Shown: positions 8,574 through 17,310 of the stretch, piece by piece
Position numbering within the stretch: position 1 is the first letter of the stretch
How the letters are laid out: every line of letters begins with the position of its first letter
Position numbers and translations under genes: made by a program
Assembly: GCF_016595235.1 (NCBI RefSeq)
Contig: NZ_JAENHL010000007.1
Span: forward strand, 1,930,043-1,994,042
Direction: 5' to 3'
DNA: 64,000 nucleotides
From: Taklimakanibacter albus
Lineage (GTDB): Bacteria; Pseudomonadota; Alphaproteobacteria; Rhizobiales; Aestuariivirgaceae
Notes under the pieces: generated by a model
Told to the model about the DNA's origin: nothing
Seen by the model: only the letters and a program-made list of their open reading frames with translations
Database searches by the model: none

Positions 8574-9446
8574 TCAGAACTTGTAGTTCAGTGTGGCCCT
8601 GACGGTATGGAACTGCGTCTCCGCACTCATCGAATCCAGATAGTAGCCCGAGTAACCCGTCCAAACGCCTCCGTTGACGTGATCGACGCGGTCAATCTCA
8701 TGGCTTCCATCAAGCACGTCACTCTTGCCGAGATCGACATACAGATATTCGGTACCGAGTGTGATGTTCCTGGTCAGCGCGAATTCGACGCCACCGCCAG
8801 CGGTCCAACCCCACTTCGTCGCGGATGTCGATCCGCTGTAATCATCACCATCGACGCTATAGTCATACGACGTCTTCACACGGCCATAGGCAAGGCCGCC
8901 GGTGCCGTAAAAGAGCACTTTGTCCAAGGCGATGCCGGCGCGGCCACGGATCGTGCCAAACCAGTCGACCTTGCTGCTGACAGAAAAATCACTACCGCTG
9001 CCAAAGTTTCCGGAATCGCCAATGGTTATGTTGGCGGTGTCACTCTCGAAATCGGCGGCCGAAATGTCAGCTACCGCCCCGATGACCAAGCTCGAAAGCT
9101 GAAGATTATAGCCGATTTGCGCGCCACCGAATGCGCCACTCAGATCCTGCGAGTTGCCACCGCTGTGTTCATTGGAAAACTCGGGATACAACTGAAGAGT
9201 ATCTCCGGTTCCGTAACCAGGATCTCCGGGAGCTGTCGGATCCGTGAGATTGTCGTCCCAATATTCCGTGTGTCCTTCGTATGAGTATTTCGACTTTCCC
9301 TGGCCATAGCCACCGTGAACACCCACATAAAAGCCGCTCCAGTCAAATGACTCCTCAGACGCGGATTCCACATCAGCAGCCTGGGCACCGGCGGCGCCGA
9401 GCGCCAGGACAAACGCAAAAGTTCCAAGACCAATCGCAATTTTCAT
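8574..9446 (-). CDS. Outer-membrane beta-barrel protein (Omp25-like porin family)
   Basis: A 290-aa outer-membrane protein with a Sec signal peptide (MKIAIGLGTFAFVLALG, likely cleavage after AQA near residue 21). The mature part begins with DWSGFYVGVHGGYGQGKS, the hallmark of the rhizobial Omp25/OmpA-like eight-stranded barrel (OMP_b-brl), and ends in the aromatic terminal strand RATLNYKF, typical of BAM substrates. Start chosen at ATG 9446 because it begins the signal peptide and has AAGGGG upstream. The first loop is long and rich in Asp, Tyr and Gly. It lies next to a response regulator, with direct repeats in its upstream region, so regulated expression is likely. Ligand unknown. Confidence 0.85.
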   Translation of the reverse strand: MKIAIGLGTFAFVLALGAAGAQAADVESASEESFDWSGFYVGVHGGYGQGKSKYSYEGHTEYWDDNLTDPTAPGDPGYGTGDTLQLYPEFSNEHSGGNSQDLSGAFGGAQIGYNLQLSSLVIGAVADISAADFESDTANITIGDSGNFGSGSDFSVSSKVDWFGTIRGRAGIALDKVLFYGTGGLAYGRVKTSYDYSVDGDDYSGSTSATKWGWTAGGGVEFALTRNITLGTEYLYVDLGKSDVLDGSHEIDRVDHVNGGVWTGYSGYYLDSMSAETQFHTVRATLNYKF

Positions 9447-9483
9447 ATTCAGCCCCTTCGAAGCTTCACCTCTCGCCGGGCCA

Positions 9484-9548
9484 GATTTATTGCATCGATC
9501 GATCTTCAACAAACACAGTAGCTGTCGGATCATGTCACTTGCTGTCAC
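9484..9548 (-). promoter_or_regulatory. Promoter and triple direct repeat upstream of the barrel protein
   Basis: Three heptamers occur at an exact 10-bp period on the plus strand: CTGTCGG (9522), ATGTCAC (9532) and CTGTCAC (9542). A leftward promoter candidate follows: -35 TTGTTG (complement of 9507-9512), 17-bp spacer, -10 TAAATC (complement of 9484-9489). One-turn direct repeats just upstream of -35 are how OmpR-family regulators usually bind as activators. The regulator encoded at 9694-10416 is the obvious candidate, by inference. Confidence 0.55.
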
Positions 9549-9693
9549 TCATTCGGATAGACGCCAAGCGTCGCGGTCGACTCTCTTGCAAATGCTCTCC
9601 GGCGCGGCGTGACACGCGCATCGGCGAAGGACCGCTACTTGCAGTGGTTCTGCGACGAACCAACTTTATCTAGACAACAGACGCAGGATCATC

Positions 9694-10416
9694 CTAATCG
9701 CTGAAGGTGAAGCCTGATCCGCGAATGGTGTGCAGGGGAAGAGACATGTTGGATTTTTCCGCTCTCCGGCGCAGGCGGCTCGCGATGGTGTCCAGGTGAC
9801 CGTAATTGAAATCATACACATCCGCCCCCAAGGCTTCGACAAGCACGCGCCGTTCGACGGTCTTGCCGCGTTCGCTGAACAGGCGTCCGAGGAAACGTTG
9901 TTCCGAAGTGGTCAAGCGGAGACGGTGGCCAAGCCCATCGGTGAGCACCCAGCCGCTTTCCACCAGCGCCCATTTTGGGGTCGCGGGCAGCGGCCGCGAA
10001 GCTGCCCGCAGGCCTTTGAGGCGTTCGTTGAGCGTGACGACCGTAGCCGCGAGTTCGCGGACGTCGATTGGCTTGACGAGATAAGCGTCTGCGCCCTTCA
10101 TGAGGCCGTCAACCCGGTCGTCCACGGAGCTCCGCGCCGTTGCTATGACGATGCCGAGCGATTGCGACACCCGCAAATGGGCGGCGATGCTCAGGCCATC
10201 TTCACCGTCCAGACCAATATCGAGGACGACGATATCGGGCGGCCTGGCCGCGCAGACGCGATAGAGCGCGGCGGCATCGTGAAATCCATGCGCCTCCAGG
10301 CCCAAGCTGGATAATCCAAGGACCATTTCGTCACGGAAATCCCCGTCGTCATCGACAAGATAGACCAGGGGAGTGATCGTGGCGCCACCCTGCTTAGATA
10401 CTTCCTCCGCCATCAT
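9694..10416 (-). CDS. Two-component response regulator, OmpR/winged-helix family
   Basis: A 240-aa response regulator. The receiver domain (about 15-130) has the acidic cluster VDDDGD, the phosphoacceptor Asp in VVLDIGLDGEDG and the conserved Lys in YLVKPID. The C-terminal winged helix (about 150-240) has the EQRFLGRLFSERGKTV and RLRRRAEKSNMSLPL regions. I chose ATG 10416, preceded by GGGGGAT; a GTG at 10458 would overlap the divergent kinase gene. It is paired head-to-head with the sensor kinase and reads toward the outer-membrane protein gene. Confidence 0.85.
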   Translation of the reverse strand: MMAEEVSKQGGATITPLVYLVDDDGDFRDEMVLGLSSLGLEAHGFHDAAALYRVCAARPPDIVVLDIGLDGEDGLSIAAHLRVSQSLGIVIATARSSVDDRVDGLMKGADAYLVKPIDVRELAATVVTLNERLKGLRAASRPLPATPKWALVESGWVLTDGLGHRLRLTTSEQRFLGRLFSERGKTVERRVLVEALGADVYDFNYGHLDTIASRLRRRAEKSNMSLPLHTIRGSGFTFSD

Positions 10417-10428
10417 CCAGCATCCCCC

Positions 10429-12528
10429 ATGAAGCACTTCTTCAACATCCGTATTCACATAATCATTGTTTTGTCCATCCTGTTCGGATGTCTTGCGTCG
10501 CAGAAATCATCGGCCCTTCAATTGAATACGGCTGACGGAATCAAAGATCCCGTCTCGCTCGGCGGCCATCTCGCCGTCTTGCATGATCCGACCGGCGTGC
10601 TGACGATAGACGACATCATTTCCGGCCGCCGGGGTCTGGACTTCAAGCCCATCCCGTCGATGCTGACCGAAGGCTATCGAAAGGACGCAGCTGTCTGGGT
10701 CCGCTTCTCCTTGTCCGCCCCGACGGCCGGCAATCAGTGGTTGTTGCAAGTGGAGCGACCTCTGATCGAACAGGTCACGCTCTATGTTCCTGATGGAGCG
10801 GGACGCCTGGCGATCTCGCCTCCACGCCACGTCTATCCGGAAGATGAAAGCGAGGTTCGCGCCTATCCGAATCTCTTTCGAATCTCCGTGCCGCTGGCAG
10901 AGAGCGAATATTATGTTCGCCTCCAGTCGTCGACGTCGATGACCACGTCATTCAACATCTGGCAGGAGCGGGGCTATGAGAATTATCGTCGTTCCGACGA
11001 TTGGATCATGGGAATAGTGGTCGGCGCCATTGGCGCCATGATGCTTGCCAATCTCCTTTACGCCGCCTGGCTGCGCGACTCTCTATACCTCCTCTATGCG
11101 GCCGTCCTTCTCGAAGCCGGACTGCTGACCGTCTTTCATATGGGCTATGCCGCCGAGCTCCTGTTCTTCCTCGAGGAACAGCAGATCTATCGAAGCTGGG
11201 GCGCCATAGTCTGCCTGTACAGCGTGGTCATGGTGCTGTTTCTGGCCCGGCTGTTCGAACTCCACCGCCACGGGATCTGGGCCTGGCGCGTCGCACAAGC
11301 CATCGTCCTTCTCAACTTCATCGCCTTGCTGTTCGCGGTTGCCGGTCACTACGGTGACGTGGGGCTGTTCGTGTCGCGGCTGCAGCAATGGTCTTTCATC
11401 TTCATTGCCCTGTTTGCTCTCTATCTGATCATGTTCCGACGGCAATATCAGTATCTGCTGCCGGCGATCGCCTTTGCGAGCGTGATCGCCATCAGCCTGG
11501 TCATGCAGATGCAATATACCGGAGCCAATCCGTTCCGGATCGACAGCTCCCTCGCCAGGGTCATGGCCGTCGGGATCCTGATTCATCTGGTGCTGCTGAG
11601 CGCGGCCGTCGCGCGGCGCGCGCAGCTCGCCGAGCGCAGTCTGAGCGCCGAGAAGGATCGCGCCATTGCCTTGTCACGATCGGCTGAGCAGGAGTTGACG
11701 GTCAAGGTGCGCGAGAGGACCGCGGAGCTGGCGGAGCGGAATGCCACGCTCAACACGGAAATAGACCGGCGTCACCTGCTGGAGGCCAAGCTCAGGCGGT
11801 CTCTCGACCAGGTCAACGACGCCCTGGCTCAGCAACGGAATTTTGTGACCTTGGTGTCGCATGACTTTCGTGCTCCCTTGGCCGTTATCGCGGCCGCCGC
11901 GGAGAACCTCTCGCTTTCCTCGCCCGTGAGCATCGACAACATCAAGCTGCGCACGACCAGGATCAGGCAGACGGTAAAAAGAATGTCCATGCTGATCGAG
12001 AATGTCCTCGCCGACGAGCGGCTCGGCGCAGGACAAGCGCCGCCCGCCGTGATGGAGATATTCGAGCTGAATGATGTATTGCGCACGGCCAGGGCGGCCC
12101 TGGATGATTACGCCGCCAGTCGCGTGAGCTTCATTCTCGCTGACGAAGCGACTGTAGAGGGTAGCCCCACCCTGGTTGAGATTGCGCTGCATAACCTGAT
12201 CCACAATGCACTGAAATACACATCGGCGACCGATTGCGTGATTGTTCGACTTTCTACTGATCGAGGCTTGGCGTTCATACACGTGATGGACCGGGGTATC
12301 GGCGTGGCGGCCGAGTACCACGAGCTCGTATTCATGAAATATTACCGCGTCCCGGGCCAGCGGGCTAAAGGCTCCGGCCTCGGGCTCTATATTTCACGAG
12401 AAATCGCCCGGCAGCATGGTGGGGATCTCACATTGGTGGCGAGCGATGCCAGAGGGTCGACATTCCGCCTCTCGCTGCCCCTCCACCGGCCCGGTGGCGC
12501 GCTTCTGCCTGCCGCCGCTCAATCGTGA
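10429..12528 (+). CDS. Sensor histidine kinase with 7TMR-DISM sensory region
   Basis: A 699-aa membrane kinase. A signal sequence (about 1-30) precedes an extracytoplasmic domain of 7TMR-DISM extracellular type (about 40-175). About seven transmembrane helices follow (about 185-390), then a coiled coil (about 400-465), HisKA with phosphoacceptor His478 in VSHDFRAPLAV, and HATPase_c with N-box HNLIHNALKY, MDRGIGV and GSGLGLYISRE. 7TMR-DISM receptors are thought to sense carbohydrates or other small ligands outside the membrane; the ligand here is unknown. Only 12 bp separate its start from the divergent regulator start. Its 3' end overlaps the convergent rhaM gene by 10 bp. Confidence 0.87.
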   Translation: MKHFFNIRIHIIIVLSILFGCLASQKSSALQLNTADGIKDPVSLGGHLAVLHDPTGVLTIDDIISGRRGLDFKPIPSMLTEGYRKDAAVWVRFSLSAPTAGNQWLLQVERPLIEQVTLYVPDGAGRLAISPPRHVYPEDESEVRAYPNLFRISVPLAESEYYVRLQSSTSMTTSFNIWQERGYENYRRSDDWIMGIVVGAIGAMMLANLLYAAWLRDSLYLLYAAVLLEAGLLTVFHMGYAAELLFFLEEQQIYRSWGAIVCLYSVVMVLFLARLFELHRHGIWAWRVAQAIVLLNFIALLFAVAGHYGDVGLFVSRLQQWSFIFIALFALYLIMFRRQYQYLLPAIAFASVIAISLVMQMQYTGANPFRIDSSLARVMAVGILIHLVLLSAAVARRAQLAERSLSAEKDRAIALSRSAEQELTVKVRERTAELAERNATLNTEIDRRHLLEAKLRRSLDQVNDALAQQRNFVTLVSHDFRAPLAVIAAAAENLSLSSPVSIDNIKLRTTRIRQTVKRMSMLIENVLADERLGAGQAPPAVMEIFELNDVLRTARAALDDYAASRVSFILADEATVEGSPTLVEIALHNLIHNALKYTSATDCVIVRLSTDRGLAFIHVMDRGIGVAAEYHELVFMKYYRVPGQRAKGSGLGLYISREIARQHGGDLTLVASDARGSTFRLSLPLHRPGGALLPAAAQS

Positions 12529-12848
12529 TGGAACACTTCTTCCATCGGCGCCCACCATTCGGTCTTCTTGCGTGATGAGAGCGGCACCTGCATCGGGTCG
12601 GTGATGCGCCACCAATCCTGCATGCGCGGATCGGCGCGCATCAGCGTCATGTCGGCCTCGAAATCCTCCCCGTGATATTCCCAGCTCGCGAACAGCAGGT
12701 TCTCCGGCTCGCGCAGGAAGATCGTGTAATTGCGGATATTGCAGCGGCTGATCAGCGCCAGGATCTCCGGCCACACCTCGGCATGGATCCTCTTATATTC
12801 CGGGATGACCTCAGATCTGAGACCGATGACGAGACCCATTCTGCGCAT
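12519..12848 (-). CDS. rhaM: L-rhamnose mutarotase
   Basis: A 109-aa protein with the full-length features of the rhamnose mutarotase family (called RhaM in E. coli, RhaU in Rhizobium): the opening GLVIGLRSEVIPEYKRIHAE with the His of YKRIHAEVWPE, the central NYTIFL and FASWEY strands, and the terminal WWAPMEEVFH. It interconverts the alpha and beta anomers of L-rhamnose so that the isomerase sees its preferred form. It is detached from the rest of the rha genes by about 4 kb of unrelated genes and overlaps the 3' end of the sensor kinase convergently by 10 bp. Confidence 0.92.
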   Translation of the reverse strand: MRRMGLVIGLRSEVIPEYKRIHAEVWPEILALISRCNIRNYTIFLREPENLLFASWEYHGEDFEADMTLMRADPRMQDWWRITDPMQVPLSSRKKTEWWAPMEEVFHHD

Positions 12849-12932
12849 TCGCTGTTTCCTTTCCGGCGACCTTCCGGCTATTGTAACACAAATAGCTCAT
12901 CAGCAAGAATGAAGCCCAGGGAGACAGACCTC

Positions 12933-14093
12933 ATGACGAAACCGGTACCTTTCGATCAGGCCAAGCTCGACCGGTTGATGGACAAGGCAGGGCTCGACGT
13001 CCTCGTCGTCACCTCCAAGCACAATATCCAGTATCTGCTCGGCGGCTATCGCTTCTTCTTCTTCGACTTCATGGATGCGATCGGGGTCAGCCGCTATCTG
13101 CCGGTGCTGATCTATCCCAAGGGCCGGCCCGACCAGGCCGCCTATTTCGGCAACGGGCTCGAGACCTATGAACGCCAGCTCGACAAATTCTGGCCGGCGA
13201 CGGTCGAGACGAAATCCTGGGGCACCAAGGACGTGATCGCTTTGGCCGCGGCTCACCTCAAGAAGCTCGGCACCATCCGGTCGATCGGCGTCGAGATGAG
13301 TTTCCTGCCCGCCGATGCCCATGCGGCTCTGCGCGACGCGATGCCCAATTGCGAGATCGCCGATGCGCTCCTGCCGCTTGAAAGGCTGCGCGCCGTCAAG
13401 ACGCCGGAAGAGCTGGCTTTGGTGAAGAAGGCCTCCGAAGGTGTCGTCTCGTCCATGCTGGCAGTGATGGAAAACCATGGCCCGGGCGCAACCAAGCGCG
13501 AAATGAACGAGGCTTTGCGCCTCGAGGAGATCAAGCGCGGCCTCACTTTCGAATATTGCCTGATCACGGTCGGCGCCAGCCACAACCGCTCGCCCTCGCC
13601 CGACACCTGGAACAAGGGCGAGCTTCTCTCGCTCGATTCCGGCGGCAATTACAAAGGCTATATCGGCGATCTCTGCCGTATGGCCTTTCTGGGCGAGCCC
13701 GACCAGGAACTGAAAGATCTGCTCGGTGAGGTCGAGATGATCCAGCAGGCGGCGAGGACGCCCATCAAGGCCGGCGCCCGCGGCGGCGACATCTATGTCG
13801 AGTCCGGCAAGGTCTGGAAGAGCGCGCCGCATCACAGCATCATGCATTTCTGCGCCCATGGCATGGGCATGATCACCCATGAGGCGCCGCGCCTGACCGG
13901 CACTGGTCCCGTTCCCTATCCCGCCTATGACGAAGACCTGCCGCTCGAGGAAGGCATGGTCATCTCGATCGAAACGACATTGCCGCATCCTAAGCGTGGC
14001 TATGTGAAGCTCGAGGATACCGTGGCGGTGACGAAGGACGGCTATGAACCTTACGGCGATCTCGGCCGTGGCTGGAATCGCGGGAAGATCTGA
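12933..14093 (+). CDS. M24 family metallopeptidase (Xaa-Pro peptidase / creatinase type)
   Basis: A 386-aa pita-bread-fold enzyme. The N-terminal creatinase-like domain (about 1-150) is followed by the M24 catalytic domain, with LLSLDSGGNYKGYIGDLCR supplying the first metal Asp residues, HFCAHGMGMITHEAP the metal His region, and IETTLP and KLEDTVAV the Glu ligands. Start at ATG 12933 with GGGAGA eight bases upstream; an ATG eight codons earlier lacks such a site. Substrates in this family range from proline dipeptides to creatine-like amidines, so the actual substrate is open. It stands alone, divergent from rhaM. Confidence 0.82.
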   Translation: MTKPVPFDQAKLDRLMDKAGLDVLVVTSKHNIQYLLGGYRFFFFDFMDAIGVSRYLPVLIYPKGRPDQAAYFGNGLETYERQLDKFWPATVETKSWGTKDVIALAAAHLKKLGTIRSIGVEMSFLPADAHAALRDAMPNCEIADALLPLERLRAVKTPEELALVKKASEGVVSSMLAVMENHGPGATKREMNEALRLEEIKRGLTFEYCLITVGASHNRSPSPDTWNKGELLSLDSGGNYKGYIGDLCRMAFLGEPDQELKDLLGEVEMIQQAARTPIKAGARGGDIYVESGKVWKSAPHHSIMHFCAHGMGMITHEAPRLTGTGPVPYPAYDEDLPLEEGMVISIETTLPHPKRGYVKLEDTVAVTKDGYEPYGDLGRGWNRGKI

Positions 14094-14124
14094 CAGTCCG
14101 TCACCCCGGCGAAAGCGTCTTCCC

Positions 14125-14328
14125 CTCGCCCCGCGCGAGTGGGGAGAGGGAGGGGCCCAACGCGCCAGCGTTGGGAGGGTGAGGGGCATCCCTGTTACCT
14201 CTTTCTAACCAGCGCCACAGTCCCAATAGACCCGTTGAGCATTCTTGCACCAAGAGATCGGGCGCCCCTCACCTTCCCATTGCTTCGCAATGGGCCCCTC
14301 CCTCTCCCCGCTTCGCGGGGCGAGGTAA
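14125..14328. repeat. Composite inverted-repeat element, family B, copy 2
   Basis: It occupies most of the 384-bp gap between the peptidase and the ABC-F gene. Its outer parts match copy 1 (59 of 59 bp at 14141-14199; 82 of 85 at 14244-14328), while the centre (14200-14243) does not. The two halves are diverged reverse complements and would fold into one long hairpin. In the rest of the gap (14329-14477) I see no gene; a 33-codon frame from ATG 14423 runs into the next gene in another frame and has no support. Confidence 0.85.
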
Positions 14329-14477
14329 GTCCCGGATCCTTCACGCGAGCACAGGCCTTGATCGAACGCCGCCGCCTGCCTAAATAACACCCACCCGCAA
14401 CTTCACGAGGACCACCGCAGCAATGGATTTCAACCTGACCGCAACGCCCACCCGCCTTGCCATCAGGGAAATTCATC

Positions 14478-16079
14478 ATGTCTGCATCGATCGTCCTCTC
14501 CCATCTGTCCTACGCCACTTCTGACGGCCGTCCGCTCTTCGTCAATCTCGATCTGAGCTTCGCGCCCGAGCTGACCGGGCTCGTCGGCCGTAACGGCGTC
14601 GGCAAGACCACGCTTCTCAAGCTGATCACCGGCGAGCTCAGCGCCCATACGGGCACGGTTTCCGTCAATGGCCGGCTCGGCATCCTCACCCAGGCGGTCC
14701 AGCTGCGGCACGGTGAAACCATCGCCGATCTCTTCGGCGTCACGGAAGGACTGGCGTTGCTGCGCCGCGCCGAGACCGGCGATGCGACGGCGGGGGAGCT
14801 GGCCGATGCCGAGTGGACTCTCACCTCACGGCTCGCTCAAGCGCTGACACGCGTCGGCCTTGCGGCGGAGGCCTCGACGCCGCTCGCTACGCTCTCCGGC
14901 GGCCAGCGCACGCGGGCGGCCCTTGCCGCACTGGTCTTCGCCGAGCCCGATTTCCTGCTGCTCGACGAACCCACCAACAATCTCGACCGCGACGGCCGCC
15001 AGGCGGTGATCGATCTGCTCAGCAACTGGCGCGCCGGCGCCATCGTGATCAGCCACGATCGCGAATTGCTCGACCACATGGACGCCATCGTCGAGCTGAC
15101 TTCGCTCGGCATGACGCGGTATGGCGGCAATTGGAGCGCCTATCAGGACCGCAAGGCGCTGGAGCTGGCGGCGGCGCGCCACGATCTCGCCGATGCCGAG
15201 AAACGTGTCGCCGAGCTCGATCGCAAGACGCAGCTCGCCACTGAGCGCAAGGCACGCAAGGACAGCGCCGGTCACCGGAAGGGTGCAAAAGGCGACATGC
15301 CGCGCATCGTCCTGGGCGGCCTCAAGCAGAAGAGCGAAAATACCAGTGGCGCCCTGAGACGCCTTGCCGAAGGCCGGCGCGGCGACGCGGCGGAGGCGGC
15401 CGCCGAAGCCCGCAAGCGGATCGAGATCCTGCAACCCTTGGCGGTGACGGTGCCGTCGACCGGCCTGCCGGCGAGCCGCGTGGTGCTGCGACTGGAGAAT
15501 GTCGCCGCGGGCTACGTGCCGGGCCGGCTGGTGCTCAGCGATTTCACCTTTACCATCACCGGACCTGAACGTATCGCCGTTACCGGCCCCAATGGCTCCG
15601 GCAAGACGACGATGCTGGCGCTCATTGCCGACAAATTGCAGCCTTGGTCCGGAAACGTCGCGGTGAAAAGCCGTTTCGCCATGCTCGACCAGCGGGTCAG
15701 CCTGCTCGATCCCAAAGACACGATCCGCGACAATTTCCGCCGCCTCAATCCTGAAGCCGACGAGAATGCCTGCCGCGCCGCCCTCGCCCGTTTCATGTTC
15801 AGGGCCGACGCGGCGCTGCAGAATGTCGGCGCCTTGAGCGGCGGCCAGATGCTGCGCGCCGGGCTCGCCTGCGTGCTCGGCGGGCGCGAGCCCCCATCCC
15901 TTCTGATCCTCGACGAGCCAACCAACCATCTCGACCTCGATTCGATCGCCGCGGTTGAAGCCGGGCTCGCCGCCTATGACGGCGCGCTGTTGGTGGTCAG
16001 CCATGACGAGACATTCCTCGCCCGGATCGGCATCACGCGGCGCCTGGACATGCCCTTGCAATCGCGGGCCGGACCGTGA
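14478..16079 (+). CDS. ABC-F family ATPase (ribosome-associated type)
   Basis: A 533-aa soluble protein with two ABC cassettes and no membrane segment. Cassette 1 has GRNGVGKTT near 35, LSGGQRTRAALAAL and LLLDEPTNNLD. A basic linker of about 70 residues follows (rich in Arg, Lys and Ala, including ATERKARKDS). Cassette 2 has GPNGSGKTT near 375, LSGGQMLRAGLA and LILDEPTNHLD. The DEPTN(N/H)LD motifs are diagnostic of ABC-F proteins, which act on the ribosome or, in some members, give resistance to ribosome-targeting antibiotics. Start at ATG 14478 with AGGGAA upstream. The specific subfamily (EttA, Uup, YbiT or resistance type) cannot be settled by eye. Confidence 0.85.
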   Translation: MSASIVLSHLSYATSDGRPLFVNLDLSFAPELTGLVGRNGVGKTTLLKLITGELSAHTGTVSVNGRLGILTQAVQLRHGETIADLFGVTEGLALLRRAETGDATAGELADAEWTLTSRLAQALTRVGLAAEASTPLATLSGGQRTRAALAALVFAEPDFLLLDEPTNNLDRDGRQAVIDLLSNWRAGAIVISHDRELLDHMDAIVELTSLGMTRYGGNWSAYQDRKALELAAARHDLADAEKRVAELDRKTQLATERKARKDSAGHRKGAKGDMPRIVLGGLKQKSENTSGALRRLAEGRRGDAAEAAAEARKRIEILQPLAVTVPSTGLPASRVVLRLENVAAGYVPGRLVLSDFTFTITGPERIAVTGPNGSGKTTMLALIADKLQPWSGNVAVKSRFAMLDQRVSLLDPKDTIRDNFRRLNPEADENACRAALARFMFRADAALQNVGALSGGQMLRAGLACVLGGREPPSLLILDEPTNHLDLDSIAAVEAGLAAYDGALLVVSHDETFLARIGITRRLDMPLQSRAGP

Positions 16080-16144
16080 CATTCGGGAAATGGTTCCGGG
16101 GGAGAAGGGCTCAAGGAACAGCGGAAATCGCAAATCCTCTGTTG

Positions 16145-16222
16145 TTCCCTGTTCTTCCCCTGCAAATCTGCTGCAGATCCCCTGTAGATTCTGCAGGGAT
16201 TATCAGGGGAACTCCCTGTTCT
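16145..16222. repeat. CCCTG-rich intergenic repeat, copy 1
   Basis: Four forward CCCTG and two reverse CAGGG motifs lie within about 78 bp between the convergent ABC-F and MBL genes, including CTGCAGATCCCCTGTAG and an imperfect inverted pair around 16175-16222. A related cluster lies at 54721-54822. Such clusters can form several small hairpins and may act as a bidirectional terminator here. No function is established from the sequence. Confidence 0.5.
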
Positions 16223-17310
16223 TATCTGTGATGCATCACGCGCGGCGTCGCATCGGGCAGCTTCATCGCCAGCAGGGCTTGCTGGCGCATCGTGTTGAGC
16301 TGCGCGATCTTGTCCGGCATCGGGCTCGGCCGCTCGCCCCATTCCTCGTAGAGCGCCTGCGCATTGCGGAGCAACCGCTCGGGCGAATCCCAGCGCGCGA
16401 AAGTCGTCGCCTGAAACTCAACGCCGAGCAGGAGATCGCTCGCCGCCTCGGCGGCGGTCATGCCCTGGCCACGGCGGCGATGCAGCTCCTCTTGGATGAG
16501 CTCCCAATAAGCGATCTGCAATTCGACGTCGGGGCGCGTCGCGAGTGGTCCGTGTCCCGCGACGATGATATCGACATCGAGGCTCAGCACCTTGCGCAAG
16601 CCGGCGACGATATTGGCGACCGGCCCCGCCCACACCACCGGCGTGCCGTGGGCGAACAGGATATCGCCCGCATACAGCACCTTCTCGGACGGCACATGGA
16701 TCATCGCATCGCCCGGCGTATGCGCCGGCCCCAGCTCGATGAGAACGAGATCGATGCCACTGACCGTGACCGTCGTCTCGCCGGAAAAACCTTGATTGGG
16801 CGCGACGAGACGGATGCCACGGAAATCGTAAGGCGCCAGCATCGCGCTCGTATAATGGCCGAGCACGTCGATGCCGGCGACCGGCAGCCGTTTCATCACG
16901 GAGGCGGCCTTGCCGAGAAGCCGCATCGATTGGGGCTCGATGTGATGCATGTGATCGATGCAGGCATGGGTTGCGATGATCGGCACGTCACCATAGAGCT
17001 GGTTGCCCCAGCAGTGATCGCCATCGGCATGGGTGTTGATCACGCTGTGAACAGGCGAGCGCGCCATAAGCTCGGCGGCGGCGGCGAGGAACTCATTCGC
17101 GTAATGGAGATCCCAGCCGGTATCGATGACGACACTTTTGCCGCCGCACTCGATGAGGCCGAGATTGGTCTCGCCCCAGGAACCGTTCGGCACCATCCAG
17201 GCATAGGTCCGGGGCGTCAGACGATAGAGACCCTCGCGGAATTTCGCCGCTTCGCCGTAACGCGTCACGTTCCGGTCGGGTCCCGTGAGCCACTGGGCTT
17301 TGTCCATCAT
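16222..17310 (-). CDS. MBL-fold metallo-hydrolase
   Basis: A 362-aa metallo-beta-lactamase-fold protein. The metal motif reads THADGDHCWGN near residue 93, a His-X-Asp-X-Asp-His variant of the usual HxHxDH. Further ligand regions are HTPGDAMIHVPSEKVLYAGD and a downstream VAGHGP. Lacking the first HxH histidine may alter the metal site; THADGDHxxGN is shared by other MBL subgroups. Its start directly abuts the stop of the FAH-family gene with no gap, so the two are co-transcribed and probably act on the same compound. Substrate unknown. No signal peptide is evident. Confidence 0.75.
   Translation of the reverse strand: MMDKAQWLTGPDRNVTRYGEAAKFREGLYRLTPRTYAWMVPNGSWGETNLGLIECGGKSVVIDTGWDLHYANEFLAAAAELMARSPVHSVINTHADGDHCWGNQLYGDVPIIATHACIDHMHHIEPQSMRLLGKAASVMKRLPVAGIDVLGHYTSAMLAPYDFRGIRLVAPNQGFSGETTVTVSGIDLVLIELGPAHTPGDAMIHVPSEKVLYAGDILFAHGTPVVWAGPVANIVAGLRKVLSLDVDIIVAGHGPLATRPDVELQIAYWELIQEELHRRRGQGMTAAEAASDLLLGVEFQATTFARWDSPERLLRNAQALYEEWGERPSPMPDKIAQLNTMRQQALLAMKLPDATPRVMHHR

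Noticed and set aside
9522-9548. Direct repeats considered as a Pho box
   Set aside because: The heptamers resemble CTGTCAT but are spaced 10 bp apart rather than 11, and the adjacent regulator gives a simpler explanation.
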